Source: Flammeovirga sp. SJP92
Lineage (GTDB): Bacteria; Bacteroidota; Bacteroidia; Cytophagales; Flammeovirgaceae
Reading direction: 5' to 3'
Assembly: GCF_001583495.1 (NCBI RefSeq)
Contig: NZ_LQAQ01000061.1
Span: 620,001-684,000, forward strand
DNA length: 64,000 nt
Part shown: in pieces, positions 8,434-17,922 of the stretch
Numbering within the stretch: the first letter of the stretch is position 1
How the letters are laid out: every line of letters starts with the position of its first letter
Made by a program: the position numbers and the translations under genes
The notes under the pieces: generated by a model
The model's database searches: none
Seen by the model: only the letters and a program-made list of their open reading frames with translations
Told to the model about the DNA's origin: nothing

Positions 8434-11400
8434 ATGTTATTAAGTAAATTAGAGATAAAAGGTTTTAAAAGTTTTGGTGAAAAAGTTACACTAAACTTTG
8501 ATAAAGGTATTACAGCCGTGGTTGGACCAAACGGCAGTGGCAAATCCAATGTAGTTGATGCTATCAGATGGGTACTTGGTGAACAAAGTACCAAGGCATT
8601 GCGTTCTGAAAAAATGGACAACATCATTTTTAATGGCACCAAAAGTAGAAGGCCATTACAGATGGCGGAGGTCTATCTTACTTTTATCAATAATAAAAAC
8701 TTACTTCCTACTGAATATACAGAAGTGACCATTGGTCGCCGTTTTTACCGATCAGGCGAAGGTGAATATTCTCTAAATGGTGTCCCCTGCCGTTTGAAAG
8801 ATATTCATGGTTTGTTCCTAGATACTGGTATTGGTTCGGATAGTTATGCAATCATTGAATTGAAAATGATTGATGAAATCTTGAACGATACACAAAATGC
8901 AAGAAGAACCCTTTTTGAAGAAGCGGCCGGAATTTCAAAATTCAAGAAAAGTAAGAAAGAAACACTCAAGAAACTCAAAGACACTGATGCTGACTTAGAG
9001 CGTGTAGATGATTTACTTTTTGAGGTCGAGAAAAATATGCGTTCGTTGGAGCGTCAGGCCAAGCAGGCTCAGCGCTACATCAAACTCAAGAAAACATATA
9101 AGGAGTCGAGTATTCAATTGGCTCTTAAAAAGGTAGATTCTCAGGCGAAAGAATTAAATGAACTGGCAGATAACATGACTGCCAAGAATGAGGAAAGGAA
9201 TGTCACCATCAAAACAATTGAGGAACTTGAGGCTTCAATTGCAAAAGAAAAAAAGGAATCTATTGATAAGGAAACTCTTTTTGCTTCAAGACAAAAAACA
9301 CTGAATGAACACATCTTAAAGATGCGTCAGATAGAAAGTGAAAAGAGAATCAAAGGGGAAAGAAAACGTTTTCTGGAAGAGAAAAAACAAACGCTCGAAA
9401 CACAATCTACTTTGGATAGAGAGGCTGTAGCATTAGCGCAGCAGGGTATTGAGAGTTTGCAGATTCAGTTGGGTTCCATTGAAAGAATGGTCAATGAAAC
9501 GGAAGCTGAATTGACGAAAACACAACAGGAACGTGATACACAGACACATAAATCTGATGAACTTGAAGTGAGAACTAAAGAGTTTGAGCAACAAGTAAAA
9601 AATAAACAATCCATCATTTTTCAACTCAAACAAAAAGTTGAAATCAATGAGGTACAACTTTCTGCATTAAAGCAAGAGTTGGAAAGAGCACATGTTGAGT
9701 CTTCTGAAAAGTCTTCAAGCTTGGCAGAGTTTGATACACAATTTGCTTCTTTAGAAGGTGAAAGACTGAGTGCGAGCATGCAATATGAAGAGGTGAAAGA
9801 GAAACATGATCTTCACCAGCAAAAAATTCATGATTGCAGAGAAGAGCTGGAAGGTATTAAAGACAGATCTTCTGAAATCCTCCGTTCATTGGATGCTAAA
9901 AGAAATGAGCATGCCTTGACAAAATCATTAGTAGATAATTTAGAAGGTTATCCAGAAGCCATCAAATACCTGAAACAGGAAACTGATTGGGCCAAGGAAG
10001 CTCCTATGCTATCGGATACATTGCACTGTGAGGATGATTACAGAGTGGCCATTGAAGGCTACCTTGCTCCTTACTTGAATTACTTTGTCCTTGAAAATGA
10101 GGACGAAGCTTGGCGTGCAGTCAACCTTTTGGAGGAAATGAAAAAAGGTAAAGCCAACTTCTTATTGTTAGATAAATTTGAAGGCTATTCTCCTTCTCCT
10201 CGTAAAGCAATCGAAGACGCTATCTCTGCTATTGACGTAGTAGATTTTGATGATAAATACGCTTCATTGATCACTTACCTTCTGGATGGTGTTTATATCG
10301 TTCATAGAAATCAAAATAACCTTCCTAAAAACGACAGTGTTATTTTGGTGACTAAAAATGGTAAGGCTATTCGTAGAAAGTCAGCGATCACAGGCGGTTC
10401 TATAGGCTCTTTTGAAGGTAAATCTTTAGGTAGAATCAGACACCTTGAAAACCTGACGGAAGAAATTAATGCACTCGAAAAAGAGGCTGAAGAGATTCAT
10501 ATTAAGAAAGTTGAAAAACAGCAACTCCATAAAGATCTTCTTCAAGTTAATTTCTCCCATGAATTAGAAAGTGCACAGCACAACCTTCAAATCGTTTCTC
10601 AGGAATTAATTAAAATCAAAACTCAGAAAGAAGAGTTTGCGAAATTCCTGAAGGCAAGTGCCAATAAGAAAGAAGAGATTCTGGAAAGAATTGGTGATGC
10701 TGAAATCGCCATCAGCGAAGGTAAACCTCAACTGGAAGATGAAACCTATGCCATGGAGTATATGACTGAACAGTTGGAGGAAATGCAAGAGAACTTGGCG
10801 ATTGAAAAAGAGAAAAAGACCGAGTACTCAAGTAAATACAATCAACTTCACATTAATTTCCTTCAGCAAGAAAACCAGTTCAATGGGCTTCAGAAAGAGA
10901 TTGATTTTAAAGATGAAGAATTGGTAAAAGCTCAGAATAGAATTGATCAGAATATAGAGGAAATAGAAAAAGTAGAGCAAGATTTATTGCGTGCTGATTC
11001 TTTGGATGAGGAAGGTGATCAAGAGCTAATTAAACTTGAAGAAGAAAAACAAAATATAGAACGCGGTGTCCAAGAAGCAGAAAAAGCTTATCAAGATGCC
11101 AAGGATTTGATTTCTGACACTGAAGTCGATATCAAGCTTAAACAAGTACATAAAGAAGAAATTGATCAAGAGCTTTTAAAAGCCAATGAGAGAATCAATG
11201 CACTTCGTCTTTCTTTAACTTCTGTAAAAGAAAAAATTGCAGTTGAGTTTGAAGTCGATATTGAGCAAATGCTTCTGTTTAATCCAAAATCCCCTTCTAC
11301 CGAAAATGAGGAAGGAGAAAAAACGGAGGAAGAAGAGAACCCTTATAAGGAAATGGGAATTGCAGAATTGGAGCAGATCAGCGAAGATTCTAAAAGAAAA

Positions 11401-12039
11401 TTAGGTTCATTGGGTGCTATCAATCACACTGCTATTGATGCCTTTAATGAAATCAAGGAAAGAAACTCATTTATCTTAAGTCAAAGAGAAGACCTTAATA
11501 AGGCCAAGGAACAGTTATTACAAACTATTGAAGATATTGACGCTGTAGCTCAAGAAAAGTTCATGAAGGCCTTCGTGCAGATCCGAGAGAACTTTATGGA
11601 AGTGTTCAGGTCTTTATTTACAGATGAAGATAACTGTGATTTACGCTTGGCTGATGATAATGATCCATTGAATGCAAAGATTGAGATTTTGGCACAACCG
11701 AAAGGTAAACGACCTCTGACGATCAATCAGCTTTCTGGTGGAGAAAAAACATTAACAGCAACGGCATTGTTATTTGCCATTTACCTAATCAAACCTGCAC
11801 CTTTCTGTATTTTTGATGAAGTAGATGCCCCACTTGATGATGCCAATGTGGACAAATTCAATAGAATCATCAACAAGTTCTCTTCTAACTCACAGTTTAT
11901 CATTGTGACGCACAACAAGAGAACGATGTCAAGTACTGACGTCATTTATGGTGTAACGATGATCGAACAGGGTGTTACTACTGTAGTTCCGGTGGATATC
12001 AGAAATACACCTCAATTAGATGCTTTCACATCAAAATAA
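8434..12039 (+). CDS. smc: Chromosome segregation protein SMC
   Basis: ATPase of the bacterial condensin complex that organises and separates chromosomes. Walker A is GPNGSGKS (residues 31-38) in an N-terminal head; two long coiled-coil arms (about 170-500 and 670-1010) flank a hinge near 510-640; the C-terminal head holds the LSGGEK signature and Walker B CIFDEVDAPLDDANV. At 1201 residues it has full family length. ScpA and ScpB are not in the window. The gene stands between a terminator and a small TPR-like gene. Identification is certain. Confidence 0.98.
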   Translation: MLLSKLEIKGFKSFGEKVTLNFDKGITAVVGPNGSGKSNVVDAIRWVLGEQSTKALRSEKMDNIIFNGTKSRRPLQMAEVYLTFINNKNLLPTEYTEVTIGRRFYRSGEGEYSLNGVPCRLKDIHGLFLDTGIGSDSYAIIELKMIDEILNDTQNARRTLFEEAAGISKFKKSKKETLKKLKDTDADLERVDDLLFEVEKNMRSLERQAKQAQRYIKLKKTYKESSIQLALKKVDSQAKELNELADNMTAKNEERNVTIKTIEELEASIAKEKKESIDKETLFASRQKTLNEHILKMRQIESEKRIKGERKRFLEEKKQTLETQSTLDREAVALAQQGIESLQIQLGSIERMVNETEAELTKTQQERDTQTHKSDELEVRTKEFEQQVKNKQSIIFQLKQKVEINEVQLSALKQELERAHVESSEKSSSLAEFDTQFASLEGERLSASMQYEEVKEKHDLHQQKIHDCREELEGIKDRSSEILRSLDAKRNEHALTKSLVDNLEGYPEAIKYLKQETDWAKEAPMLSDTLHCEDDYRVAIEGYLAPYLNYFVLENEDEAWRAVNLLEEMKKGKANFLLLDKFEGYSPSPRKAIEDAISAIDVVDFDDKYASLITYLLDGVYIVHRNQNNLPKNDSVILVTKNGKAIRRKSAITGGSIGSFEGKSLGRIRHLENLTEEINALEKEAEEIHIKKVEKQQLHKDLLQVNFSHELESAQHNLQIVSQELIKIKTQKEEFAKFLKASANKKEEILERIGDAEIAISEGKPQLEDETYAMEYMTEQLEEMQENLAIEKEKKTEYSSKYNQLHINFLQQENQFNGLQKEIDFKDEELVKAQNRIDQNIEEIEKVEQDLLRADSLDEEGDQELIKLEEEKQNIERGVQEAEKAYQDAKDLISDTEVDIKLKQVHKEEIDQELLKANERINALRLSLTSVKEKIAVEFEVDIEQMLLFNPKSPSTENEEGEKTEEEENPYKEMGIAELEQISEDSKRKLGSLGAINHTAIDAFNEIKERNSFILSQREDLNKAKEQLLQTIEDIDAVAQEKFMKAFVQIRENFMEVFRSLFTDEDNCDLRLADDNDPLNAKIEILAQPKGKRPLTINQLSGGEKTLTATALLFAIYLIKPAPFCIFDEVDAPLDDANVDKFNRIINKFSSNSQFIIVTHNKRTMSSTDVIYGVTMIEQGVTTVVPVDIRNTPQLDAFTSK

Positions 12040-12217
12040 AACACTGATAATTAAGGATTTTCATTCATAAATGTCCAATATTTTGGATTACGTTCATTTA
12101 CGAACATTCACAAAATCACTTACAAATACATAAATAATTGATAATAAGATATTTATGTGTTTTTAGGTGATTTTTGGTATTTATATGATGTTGTTATTTA
12201 ACTCACACCATAAAATC

Positions 12218-12670
12218 ATGAAATACCGAGTCACCCTTCTGTTACTATTACCTCTTTTGATCTCCTTACTTTCATTCTCTCCTGTTAAATCTGACAACCC
12301 ATTTTCAGCAAAAAACGACAGTTCACGACAGGACAAAGAACGTAAAAGAGATAAGAAGCTCACTGATGAATCAGAATGGCTTTATTACGCTGAATCAGCA
12401 AAGGAAAGGATTCTCAACAATGAGAATTTACAAGATGCTCTTGAACTGATAGATCACAGTTTAGATTTACAAGTCAATTCTACCAACCTTGAAATCAAGG
12501 GAGATTATTATATAAAAATTGGGGATTTGGATAACGCCTTCGAGCAATACCAAAAAGCCATTGAGCTTTGTGTCTTCAACATTAAAAACAAGCATCAATT
12601 AAAAAACCTTCAGACTAAAGCAATAAGTATTCGTCGTCTTTTAATATCAAAAAATGAGTACAACAAATAA
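12218..12670 (+). CDS. Small exported TPR-like protein
   Basis: ATG 12218 gives a strong signal peptide (MKYRVTLLLLLPLLISLLSFS); the GTG at 12167 only extends it. The mature part starts with a charged stretch and then shows a TPR-type helix pair, LEIKGDYYIKIGDLDNAFEQYQKAIEL, with a preceding LQDALELIDHSLDLQ. One to two repeats are present in 150 residues, so it is probably a small periplasmic or lipid-exposed adaptor. No partner is evident; smc ends 178 bases upstream. Function unknown. Confidence 0.65.
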   Translation: MKYRVTLLLLLPLLISLLSFSPVKSDNPFSAKNDSSRQDKERKRDKKLTDESEWLYYAESAKERILNNENLQDALELIDHSLDLQVNSTNLEIKGDYYIKIGDLDNAFEQYQKAIELCVFNIKNKHQLKNLQTKAISIRRLLISKNEYNK

Positions 12671-12704
12671 TTAAAGTTTATCTAGAAAAAACCTATAAAC
12701 TACT

Positions 12705-12735
12705 GAACCTTACCACTTTCGTGGTAAGGTTCTTA
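12705..12735 (+). terminator. Hairpin terminator after TPR-like gene
   Basis: Perfect 12-bp stem GAACCTTACCAC / GTGGTAAGGTTC with loop TTTC. The T tract is weak, so this may be a terminator or an RNA-stabilising hairpin. Confidence 0.6.
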
Positions 12736-12920
12736 TACGATTTTCATCAGTAGTTTTGCCAGAATGAGGAAAAATTTCCGACTAAGTTGAAAAAATCTTC
12801 GTAAAAGACAATTAATCCTTCGAAGTATTACAAAGATATAGAACTATTAATAATTATCAACAGATCAAATGTTAATTAACAAATAAATCTTAAAAATAGT
12901 TCTGTTTTTACACTTATAAA

Positions 12921-13874
12921 TTAATTCTGGTTATTTTTCAATGCTTCAATCAGTTTTGGAACTACCTCAAATGCATCTCCAACTACCCCATAATCAGCGG
13001 CCTTGAAGAAAGGAGCTTCAGGATCTTTGTTGATCGCTACAATAACTTTTGAAGAGTTCACACCTGCTAAATGTTGAATAGCACCTGAGATACCCACTGC
13101 AATATAGAGCTGTGGAGCTACCTTAATACCAGTCTGTCCAACATGCTCATGGTGCGGTCTCCAATCCATATCCGACACCGGCTTAGAACATGCTGTTGCT
13201 GCACCAAGCGTAGAAGCCAAATCTTCAATCATCTGCCAGTTTTCAGGACCTTTCATCCCTCTACCTGCAGAAACTACTAAATCAGCTTCTGGTAATAAAA
13301 TATCACCTTCCTGCTTGTGTACTCCTACACGCTTCACTCCAAAATCTGCATCATCAAAAGCCACTGAAATTTCTTCCACTGTCGCTTCTGAGCCACTTTC
13401 TTCTAGAGGTACTACATTTTTTGTTACTGTAAGTACTTTCTTCCCTTCAGGCACTTCCACATAAGCAAACGCCTTTCCTGTGAACACTCCTCTTTTTACC
13501 ACAAAACCATTTGAAGTATCTGGTAATTCCTGAACGTTGGCCACAACACTTGCTCCCATTTTTATGGCTACTCTTGCCGCTACTGCATCAACCAAAGAAG
13601 AACGTGACATAATCACAGTCTCAGTCCCAGCTTGGTTCGCCGCTTCTGCAATTAATTTGGCTGTCGCCGAAATTACACCATCATTCAATCTGTCATCAGA
13701 ACAATGTAAAACCTTTGACGCTCCATATTTACCAACACTCGCTAATTCGGAAGCATCAATACTTCCCATAGCTACTGCTGTTACTTCTCCTAATTTTGAT
13801 CCATATGCAACTGCTTCTAATGAAGATTTCTTGATGACTCCATTGTCGGCTTCTATAAATACTAATACTGACAT
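12921..13874 (-). CDS. etfA: Electron transfer flavoprotein, alpha subunit
   Basis: FAD-binding subunit of ETF, which takes electrons from acyl-CoA and other dehydrogenases and passes them toward the quinone pool. The C-terminal FAD domain shows VVSAGRGMKGPENW, SDMDWRPHHEHVGQTG and the GISGAIQHLAG / INKDPEAPFFKAADYG motifs. 317 residues is the family length. It lies 40 bases downstream of etfB on the same strand and is surely co-transcribed. The downstream gap to 12735 has no recognised feature. Confidence 0.97.
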   Translation of the reverse strand: MSVLVFIEADNGVIKKSSLEAVAYGSKLGEVTAVAMGSIDASELASVGKYGASKVLHCSDDRLNDGVISATAKLIAEAANQAGTETVIMSRSSLVDAVAARVAIKMGASVVANVQELPDTSNGFVVKRGVFTGKAFAYVEVPEGKKVLTVTKNVVPLEESGSEATVEEISVAFDDADFGVKRVGVHKQEGDILLPEADLVVSAGRGMKGPENWQMIEDLASTLGAATACSKPVSDMDWRPHHEHVGQTGIKVAPQLYIAVGISGAIQHLAGVNSSKVIVAINKDPEAPFFKAADYGVVGDAFEVVPKLIEALKNNQN

Positions 13875-13914
13875 GTCTTTTTGATTATTTTATGTGTTAA
13901 GTTGGGATAATAAA

Positions 13915-14646
13915 TTAAAGAACGCGGGCTTCATTTTTCAGCAAACCTACAAGCTCGTCCATTTGACCAGCATCAACCATTTTACATTCCCCTTTTTCCT
14001 CAGGTAATTCAAATGTCTTGTAAGTTGTTACTCCATCAACGCCTACAGGTTCTACCACTTGAAGCGGCTTTTTTCTTGCCATCATGATACCTCTCATATT
14101 TGGAATTTTCCATTCGGCAATAGGTTCTTGACATCCAGCTACGAAAGGCATTGCTACCTCTACATCTTCATGTCCGCCTTCAATTTCTCTACTCAACTTG
14201 GCTGTAGATCCATCTACTTCCAATTTCATAGCAGGGGCAATAGAAGGCCATCCCATTAGCTCTCCTACTAGACCATGTACAAGACCTGAGTTGTAATCCG
14301 ATGACTCACGTCCCATTAAAATCATATCGTAATTTTCAGATTTTGCATGTTCAACAATTTGTTGAGCTACAAATAAAGAATCTGTTGGTACCGCATTTAC
14401 CCTTACAGCATTGTCTGCTCCAATGGCCAACGCTTTTCTGATCGAAGGTTCTGTATCAGCTTCTCCAACATTAAGAACAGTTACTGTTCCTCCAGTAGCT
14501 TCTTTGATCTCAACAGCTCTCGCCAATGCAAAATCATCATAAGGTCCGATGATAAATTGAACTCCGTTAGTGTCAAGCTTATTATCTGCAAACTTGATTT
14601 TAGTAGTGGTGTCAGGTACGTGACTAATGCAAACTAAAATTTTCAT
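13915..14646 (-). CDS. etfB: Electron transfer flavoprotein, beta subunit
   Basis: Partner of EtfA; binds AMP and interacts with dehydrogenases. Start at ATG 14646 gives MKILVCISHVPDTTTKIKF, the normal family N-terminus; the TTG extension to 14691 has no homology. GRESSDYNSGLVHGLVGELMGWP and the ALARAVEIKEATGG region are characteristic. First gene of the etfBA pair. The 285-base gap to the divergent ferritin gene must hold both promoters. Confidence 0.97.
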   Translation of the reverse strand: MKILVCISHVPDTTTKIKFADNKLDTNGVQFIIGPYDDFALARAVEIKEATGGTVTVLNVGEADTEPSIRKALAIGADNAVRVNAVPTDSLFVAQQIVEHAKSENYDMILMGRESSDYNSGLVHGLVGELMGWPSIAPAMKLEVDGSTAKLSREIEGGHEDVEVAMPFVAGCQEPIAEWKIPNMRGIMMARKKPLQVVEPVGVDGVTTYKTFELPEEKGECKMVDAGQMDELVGLLKNEARVL

Positions 14647-14872
14647 GTGTTGTGTTATTAATTGGTGATCACTTTCTATGGTAGAAAGCAATAATTATCT
14701 TAAATTTCTTTTATTGGTAGAGCTAAAATAGTATGCAAGCATAATAAATTGCAAGTTTTATTTAGAATAAATATAAAAGATTGTCATAAAAGTGGTTTCT
14801 CGGTATAGTATTAAACATTTTCAAAGACAAAAAATTATATTAACACCAATATCAGTATAAACATAGCACTAT

Positions 14873-14895
14873 TTAATTTCTGTACGAGAAATTAA
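14873..14895. promoter_or_regulatory. Inverted repeat upstream of ferritin
   Basis: Perfect 9-bp arms TTAATTTCT and AGAAATTAA around GTACG, 36 bases before the ferritin start. The position suits an operator or a 5' UTR hairpin. It does not match a Fur or PerR consensus I can confirm. Confidence 0.4.
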
Positions 14896-14931
14896 GAAGA
14901 ATAACATTTACACTCAAAAAAAATTTTCAAA

Positions 14932-15486
14932 ATGGGAATTGCAAAAAAAAGATTACAAACCGCGTTAGATGGGAATGTTGAAAAAATGTTGAACCAACAA
15001 GTTCAGCTTGAAGATCAATCTTCTCAATTTTATCTTTCCTTTGCCTCTTGGTGTGAACGTGAGGGGTACGTTAAGTCAGCAGAGTTTTTATACGATCATG
15101 CAGAAGAAGAACGTCAGCATATGTTGAAGTTTTTTAAATATATAAATGCTGTAGGAGGACATGCTTTAGCCGCAGAAATTACTACAGTACCACATGAATT
15201 TGAATCTCTTCGTCAGATTTTTGAAATGGTACTTGAGCATGAAGTAAAAGTTACTAAAGCAATTAATGAAATTGTTGATTGTTGTTTCCAAGCAAAGGAC
15301 TTCTCTACATTCCAGTTTTTACAATGGTTTGTGGCAGAACAGCGTGAGGAAGAAGAAACTGCTCGTACTATTTTAGATGCTTTTGATCTAATAGGTGAAG
15401 ATAGCCCTCAAGGTTTATGGTTAATTGACCAAGAGATTGGCCGTATTGGTCAGCAAGCAGAAGAAGATCCATCTGCAGAAGCGTAA
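14932..15486 (+). CDS. Non-heme ferritin
   Basis: Iron-storage cage protein with ferroxidase activity. Predicted ligands by comparison with E. coli FtnA are Glu27, Glu60, His63 (HAEEERQH), Glu104 (LEHEVKVT), Gln137 and Glu140 (VAEQREEEE). All are present, so the centre should be active. 184 residues include a short acidic C-terminal tail beyond FtnA. Monocistronic: inverted repeat upstream, strong terminator downstream. Confidence 0.95.
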   Translation: MGIAKKRLQTALDGNVEKMLNQQVQLEDQSSQFYLSFASWCEREGYVKSAEFLYDHAEEERQHMLKFFKYINAVGGHALAAEITTVPHEFESLRQIFEMVLEHEVKVTKAINEIVDCCFQAKDFSTFQFLQWFVAEQREEEETARTILDAFDLIGEDSPQGLWLIDQEIGRIGQQAEEDPSAEA

Positions 15487-15493
15487 TATGCAA

Positions 15494-15540
15494 AAAATAG
15501 GTTGCAATCCATTTTATTATGGAAGCAACCTATTTTATTT
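15494..15540 (+). terminator. Bidirectional terminator between ferritin and pncA
   Basis: AAAATAGGTTGC pairs with GCAACCTATTTT, with further pairing CCAT/ATGG inside. A- and T-rich flanks on both sides let it serve the two convergent genes. Confidence 0.8.
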
Positions 15541-15560
15541 TCTCTTTGAAGTGAAAGGTT

Positions 15561-16172
15561 TTAAACTTCTTCACTATGTATGACTCTGATACCGGAAACC
15601 TTCATATCAGTGATTGCATTTTGAACATCATTAGGTTTCAGGTTGACACCCTTTGTTGCATCTTCAATCAAGAATGTTTTAAAACCACAGGATATTGCAT
15701 CCAATGCGGTAAACTTCACACAATAGTCAGTGGCTAGCCCTGTAATATAAACCTCAGTGACTCCTTTATTTTTCAGGTAATCATTTAAACCTGTATCTTT
15801 TCTTTTTCCGTTATCAAAAAAGGCACTATAGCTATCAATACTTATATCAGTACCCTTTTTATAAACAGCATCAATATTTGTAGTATCAAGAGAAGAAACA
15901 AATTCTGAGCCTTCTGAGTGTTGTACACAATGTATAGGCCACAAAATCTGTGGAAGTCCGTTTAAGTCGATGATTTGCCCCAATTCTTTGCCTTCATGAT
16001 TGTCAGCAAAGCTCAAATGCTCCTGAGGATGCCAGTCTTTTGTGGCAACAACAAGGTCAAATTTAGATGATATTTTATTTATTGTTGGTATGATTTGATT
16101 TCCTTCGGGTACTTCTAAAGCCCCTCCTGCAACAAAATCATTTTGTACATCAACAATTAACAATGCACGCAT
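15561..16172 (-). CDS. pncA: Nicotinamidase
   Basis: Hydrolyses nicotinamide to nicotinate for NAD salvage. The cysteine-hydrolase triad is visible: Asp8 (IVDVQNDF), Lys near 105 (VYKKGTD) and Cys151 (TGLATDYCV). Metal ligands Asp46, His48 and a third His are in KDWHPQEH and nearby. 203 residues is typical. Convergent to ferritin across a shared terminator. With nadC at 31.6 kb, this is the second NAD-synthesis gene in the window. Confidence 0.95.
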   Translation of the reverse strand: MRALLIVDVQNDFVAGGALEVPEGNQIIPTINKISSKFDLVVATKDWHPQEHLSFADNHEGKELGQIIDLNGLPQILWPIHCVQHSEGSEFVSSLDTTNIDAVYKKGTDISIDSYSAFFDNGKRKDTGLNDYLKNKGVTEVYITGLATDYCVKFTALDAISCGFKTFLIEDATKGVNLKPNDVQNAITDMKVSGIRVIHSEEV

Positions 16173-16316
16173 ACGTAAGTTTCAATATTTTATTTTTAAA
16201 TAATAAGACAATTTACAATAACATTTAAAAAAATACATAAAGTTGCTATTAGAATAAATGTATCTATGTAACTTAACGTAATTGATTCTATTATACACCA
16301 TTAATTTTTTCGAAAA

Positions 16317-17390
16317 ATGGATAAAAAAAGTAAAGACTTTTTATATAAATATTTAAATAACCCATCACCAACTGGACATGAAGCCGAAGGGCAAAAAATC
16401 TGGCTGGATTATATAAAACCATTTGTAGACTCTTCATATGTTGATAATTACGGCACAGCGGTAGCAGTTGTCAACCCTGATGCTCCTTATAAAGTAGTGA
16501 TCGAAGCACATGCTGATGAGATCAGCTGGTACGTCAACTACATCACGCCAGAAGGCTATATTTATGTGATCAGAAATGGTGGTTCAGATCATCAAATTGC
16601 CCCTTCAAAAAGGGTCTTATTACACGGTGAGAATGGAATCGTTGAAGGTGTTTTTGGATGGCCTGCTATCCACACACGTAAACCAGGAAAAGAGGCTGTA
16701 CCTTCTTTAGACAATATTTTCATTGATGTTGGAGCAGCTTCAAAAGAAGAGGTAGAAGAAATGGGTATTGTAGTAGGAACTGTAATTACTTATGAAGATG
16801 AACTTCGTGAACTTAATAAAGGTAGATATTTTTCTGGTAGAGCTTTGGACAACAGAATTGGCGGTTTTATGATTGCTGAGGTGGCGAGAAGACTTAATGA
16901 AGAAAAACATGAAGTTCCTTTCGGTCTTTATGTTGTCAATGCTGTACAAGAAGAAGTAGGATTAAGAGGTGCTGAGATGATCACTCAAACCATTAAACCT
17001 AATGTTGCAATTGTGACGGATGTCTGCCATGATTCATCTGCGCCTATGTATAACAAGCAACAGGAAGGTGATACTAAAGGCGGAGACGGTCCTGTACTTA
17101 CAGTAGCTCCAGCGGTTCAGAATAACCTTTTCAAGATGTTGGTTAACACTGCAAAGAAAAAAGAAATTCCATTCCAACGTGCTGCTTCATCAAGAGTTAC
17201 AGGTACAGATACTGATGCTTTTGCTTATTCTAATGGCGGTGTTCCTTCAGCATTGATTTCATTACCTTTGAAATATATGCATACTACAGTAGAAACTGCA
17301 CATGCAGATGACATCGAGAATACAATCAAGTTAATGACAGAATTCTTGAAACAATTGCCAAATGAGCATGATTTCAGATATATCAAATAA
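16317..17390 (+). CDS. M42 family metallopeptidase (glutamyl aminopeptidase/deblocking type)
   Basis: Cytosolic dinuclear-zinc aminopeptidase, usually assembled as a dodecamer. Metal and active-site residues are in EAHADE (His65, Asp67), ALDNR, VQEEVGLRGA and TDVCHD, with the late TGTDTDAFAY and KYMHTTVET motifs. 357 residues fits the family. Some relatives were historically annotated as endo-1,4-glucanase, but the peptidase call is better supported. It is a single gene ending at a bidirectional terminator. Confidence 0.92.
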   Translation: MDKKSKDFLYKYLNNPSPTGHEAEGQKIWLDYIKPFVDSSYVDNYGTAVAVVNPDAPYKVVIEAHADEISWYVNYITPEGYIYVIRNGGSDHQIAPSKRVLLHGENGIVEGVFGWPAIHTRKPGKEAVPSLDNIFIDVGAASKEEVEEMGIVVGTVITYEDELRELNKGRYFSGRALDNRIGGFMIAEVARRLNEEKHEVPFGLYVVNAVQEEVGLRGAEMITQTIKPNVAIVTDVCHDSSAPMYNKQQEGDTKGGDGPVLTVAPAVQNNLFKMLVNTAKKKEIPFQRAASSRVTGTDTDAFAYSNGGVPSALISLPLKYMHTTVETAHADDIENTIKLMTEFLKQLPNEHDFRYIK

Positions 17391-17414
17391 ACTCACATTG
17401 CTATTTTAAGCACA

Positions 17415-17458
17415 AAAAAATCCTCTTAGTTACTGTTGTTAAACCAAGAGGATTTTTT
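17415..17458 (+). terminator. Bidirectional terminator
   Basis: AAAAAATCCTCTT and AAGAGGATTTTTT form a perfect 13-bp stem between two convergent genes. Confidence 0.85.
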
Positions 17459-17475
17459 ATGTAAAAAGAAAAAGC

Positions 17476-17904
17476 TTATTGTTTTTTGCCACCTGATACT
17501 TTAGGAATTGACATTCCATGATTCTTTGAGACGATTACATTAATCTTATTCATTTTATTCTTTTTCAGTTTCGATGATTTCAAATCATCCTCGCTTCTCA
17601 TATCTCCTTTTGTTGCTACTACATAGTAAGAGATCTCTTTAAGACCTTTAGTAAATTTCACTCTACCATTTTCATTCGTCTTTGTTTTGGCTTTGATTCC
17701 ATTCACTTCATCAAAAGCATCATCTTCACTAGCGTAAAGTACTACGTCTGCTCCTTTTACAACATTTCCTTTTTCAGTTAAGACAGTCACTTGAAGACCA
17801 ATTAAAGCGAAAGGGTTTTCTTCCTTTGAGGGTGCATTAAAGCTAGTAGTCGCAATTAATAAAATAACCCCAGATAAAAATGATAGTAAGTTCGTCGTTT
17901 TCAT
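17476..17904 (-). CDS. Secreted protein with carboxypeptidase-regulatory/Ig-like fold
   Basis: 142 residues with a signal peptide (MKTTNLLSFLSGVILLIATTSFNA). The body LQVTVLTEKGNVVKGADVVL, then NENGRVKFTKGL and ISYYVVATKGD, has the strand and turn pattern of CarboxypepD_reg/transthyretin-like domains. The tail is Lys-rich and basic. It starts 18 bases after the end of the upstream giant outer-membrane gene and is probably co-transcribed with it, so the two may act together at the envelope. Function not established. Confidence 0.7.
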   Translation of the reverse strand: MKTTNLLSFLSGVILLIATTSFNAPSKEENPFALIGLQVTVLTEKGNVVKGADVVLYASEDDAFDEVNGIKAKTKTNENGRVKFTKGLKEISYYVVATKGDMRSEDDLKSSKLKKNKMNKINVIVSKNHGMSIPKVSGGKKQ

Positions 17905-17922
17905 AAAAAGATAAATTAGAAT

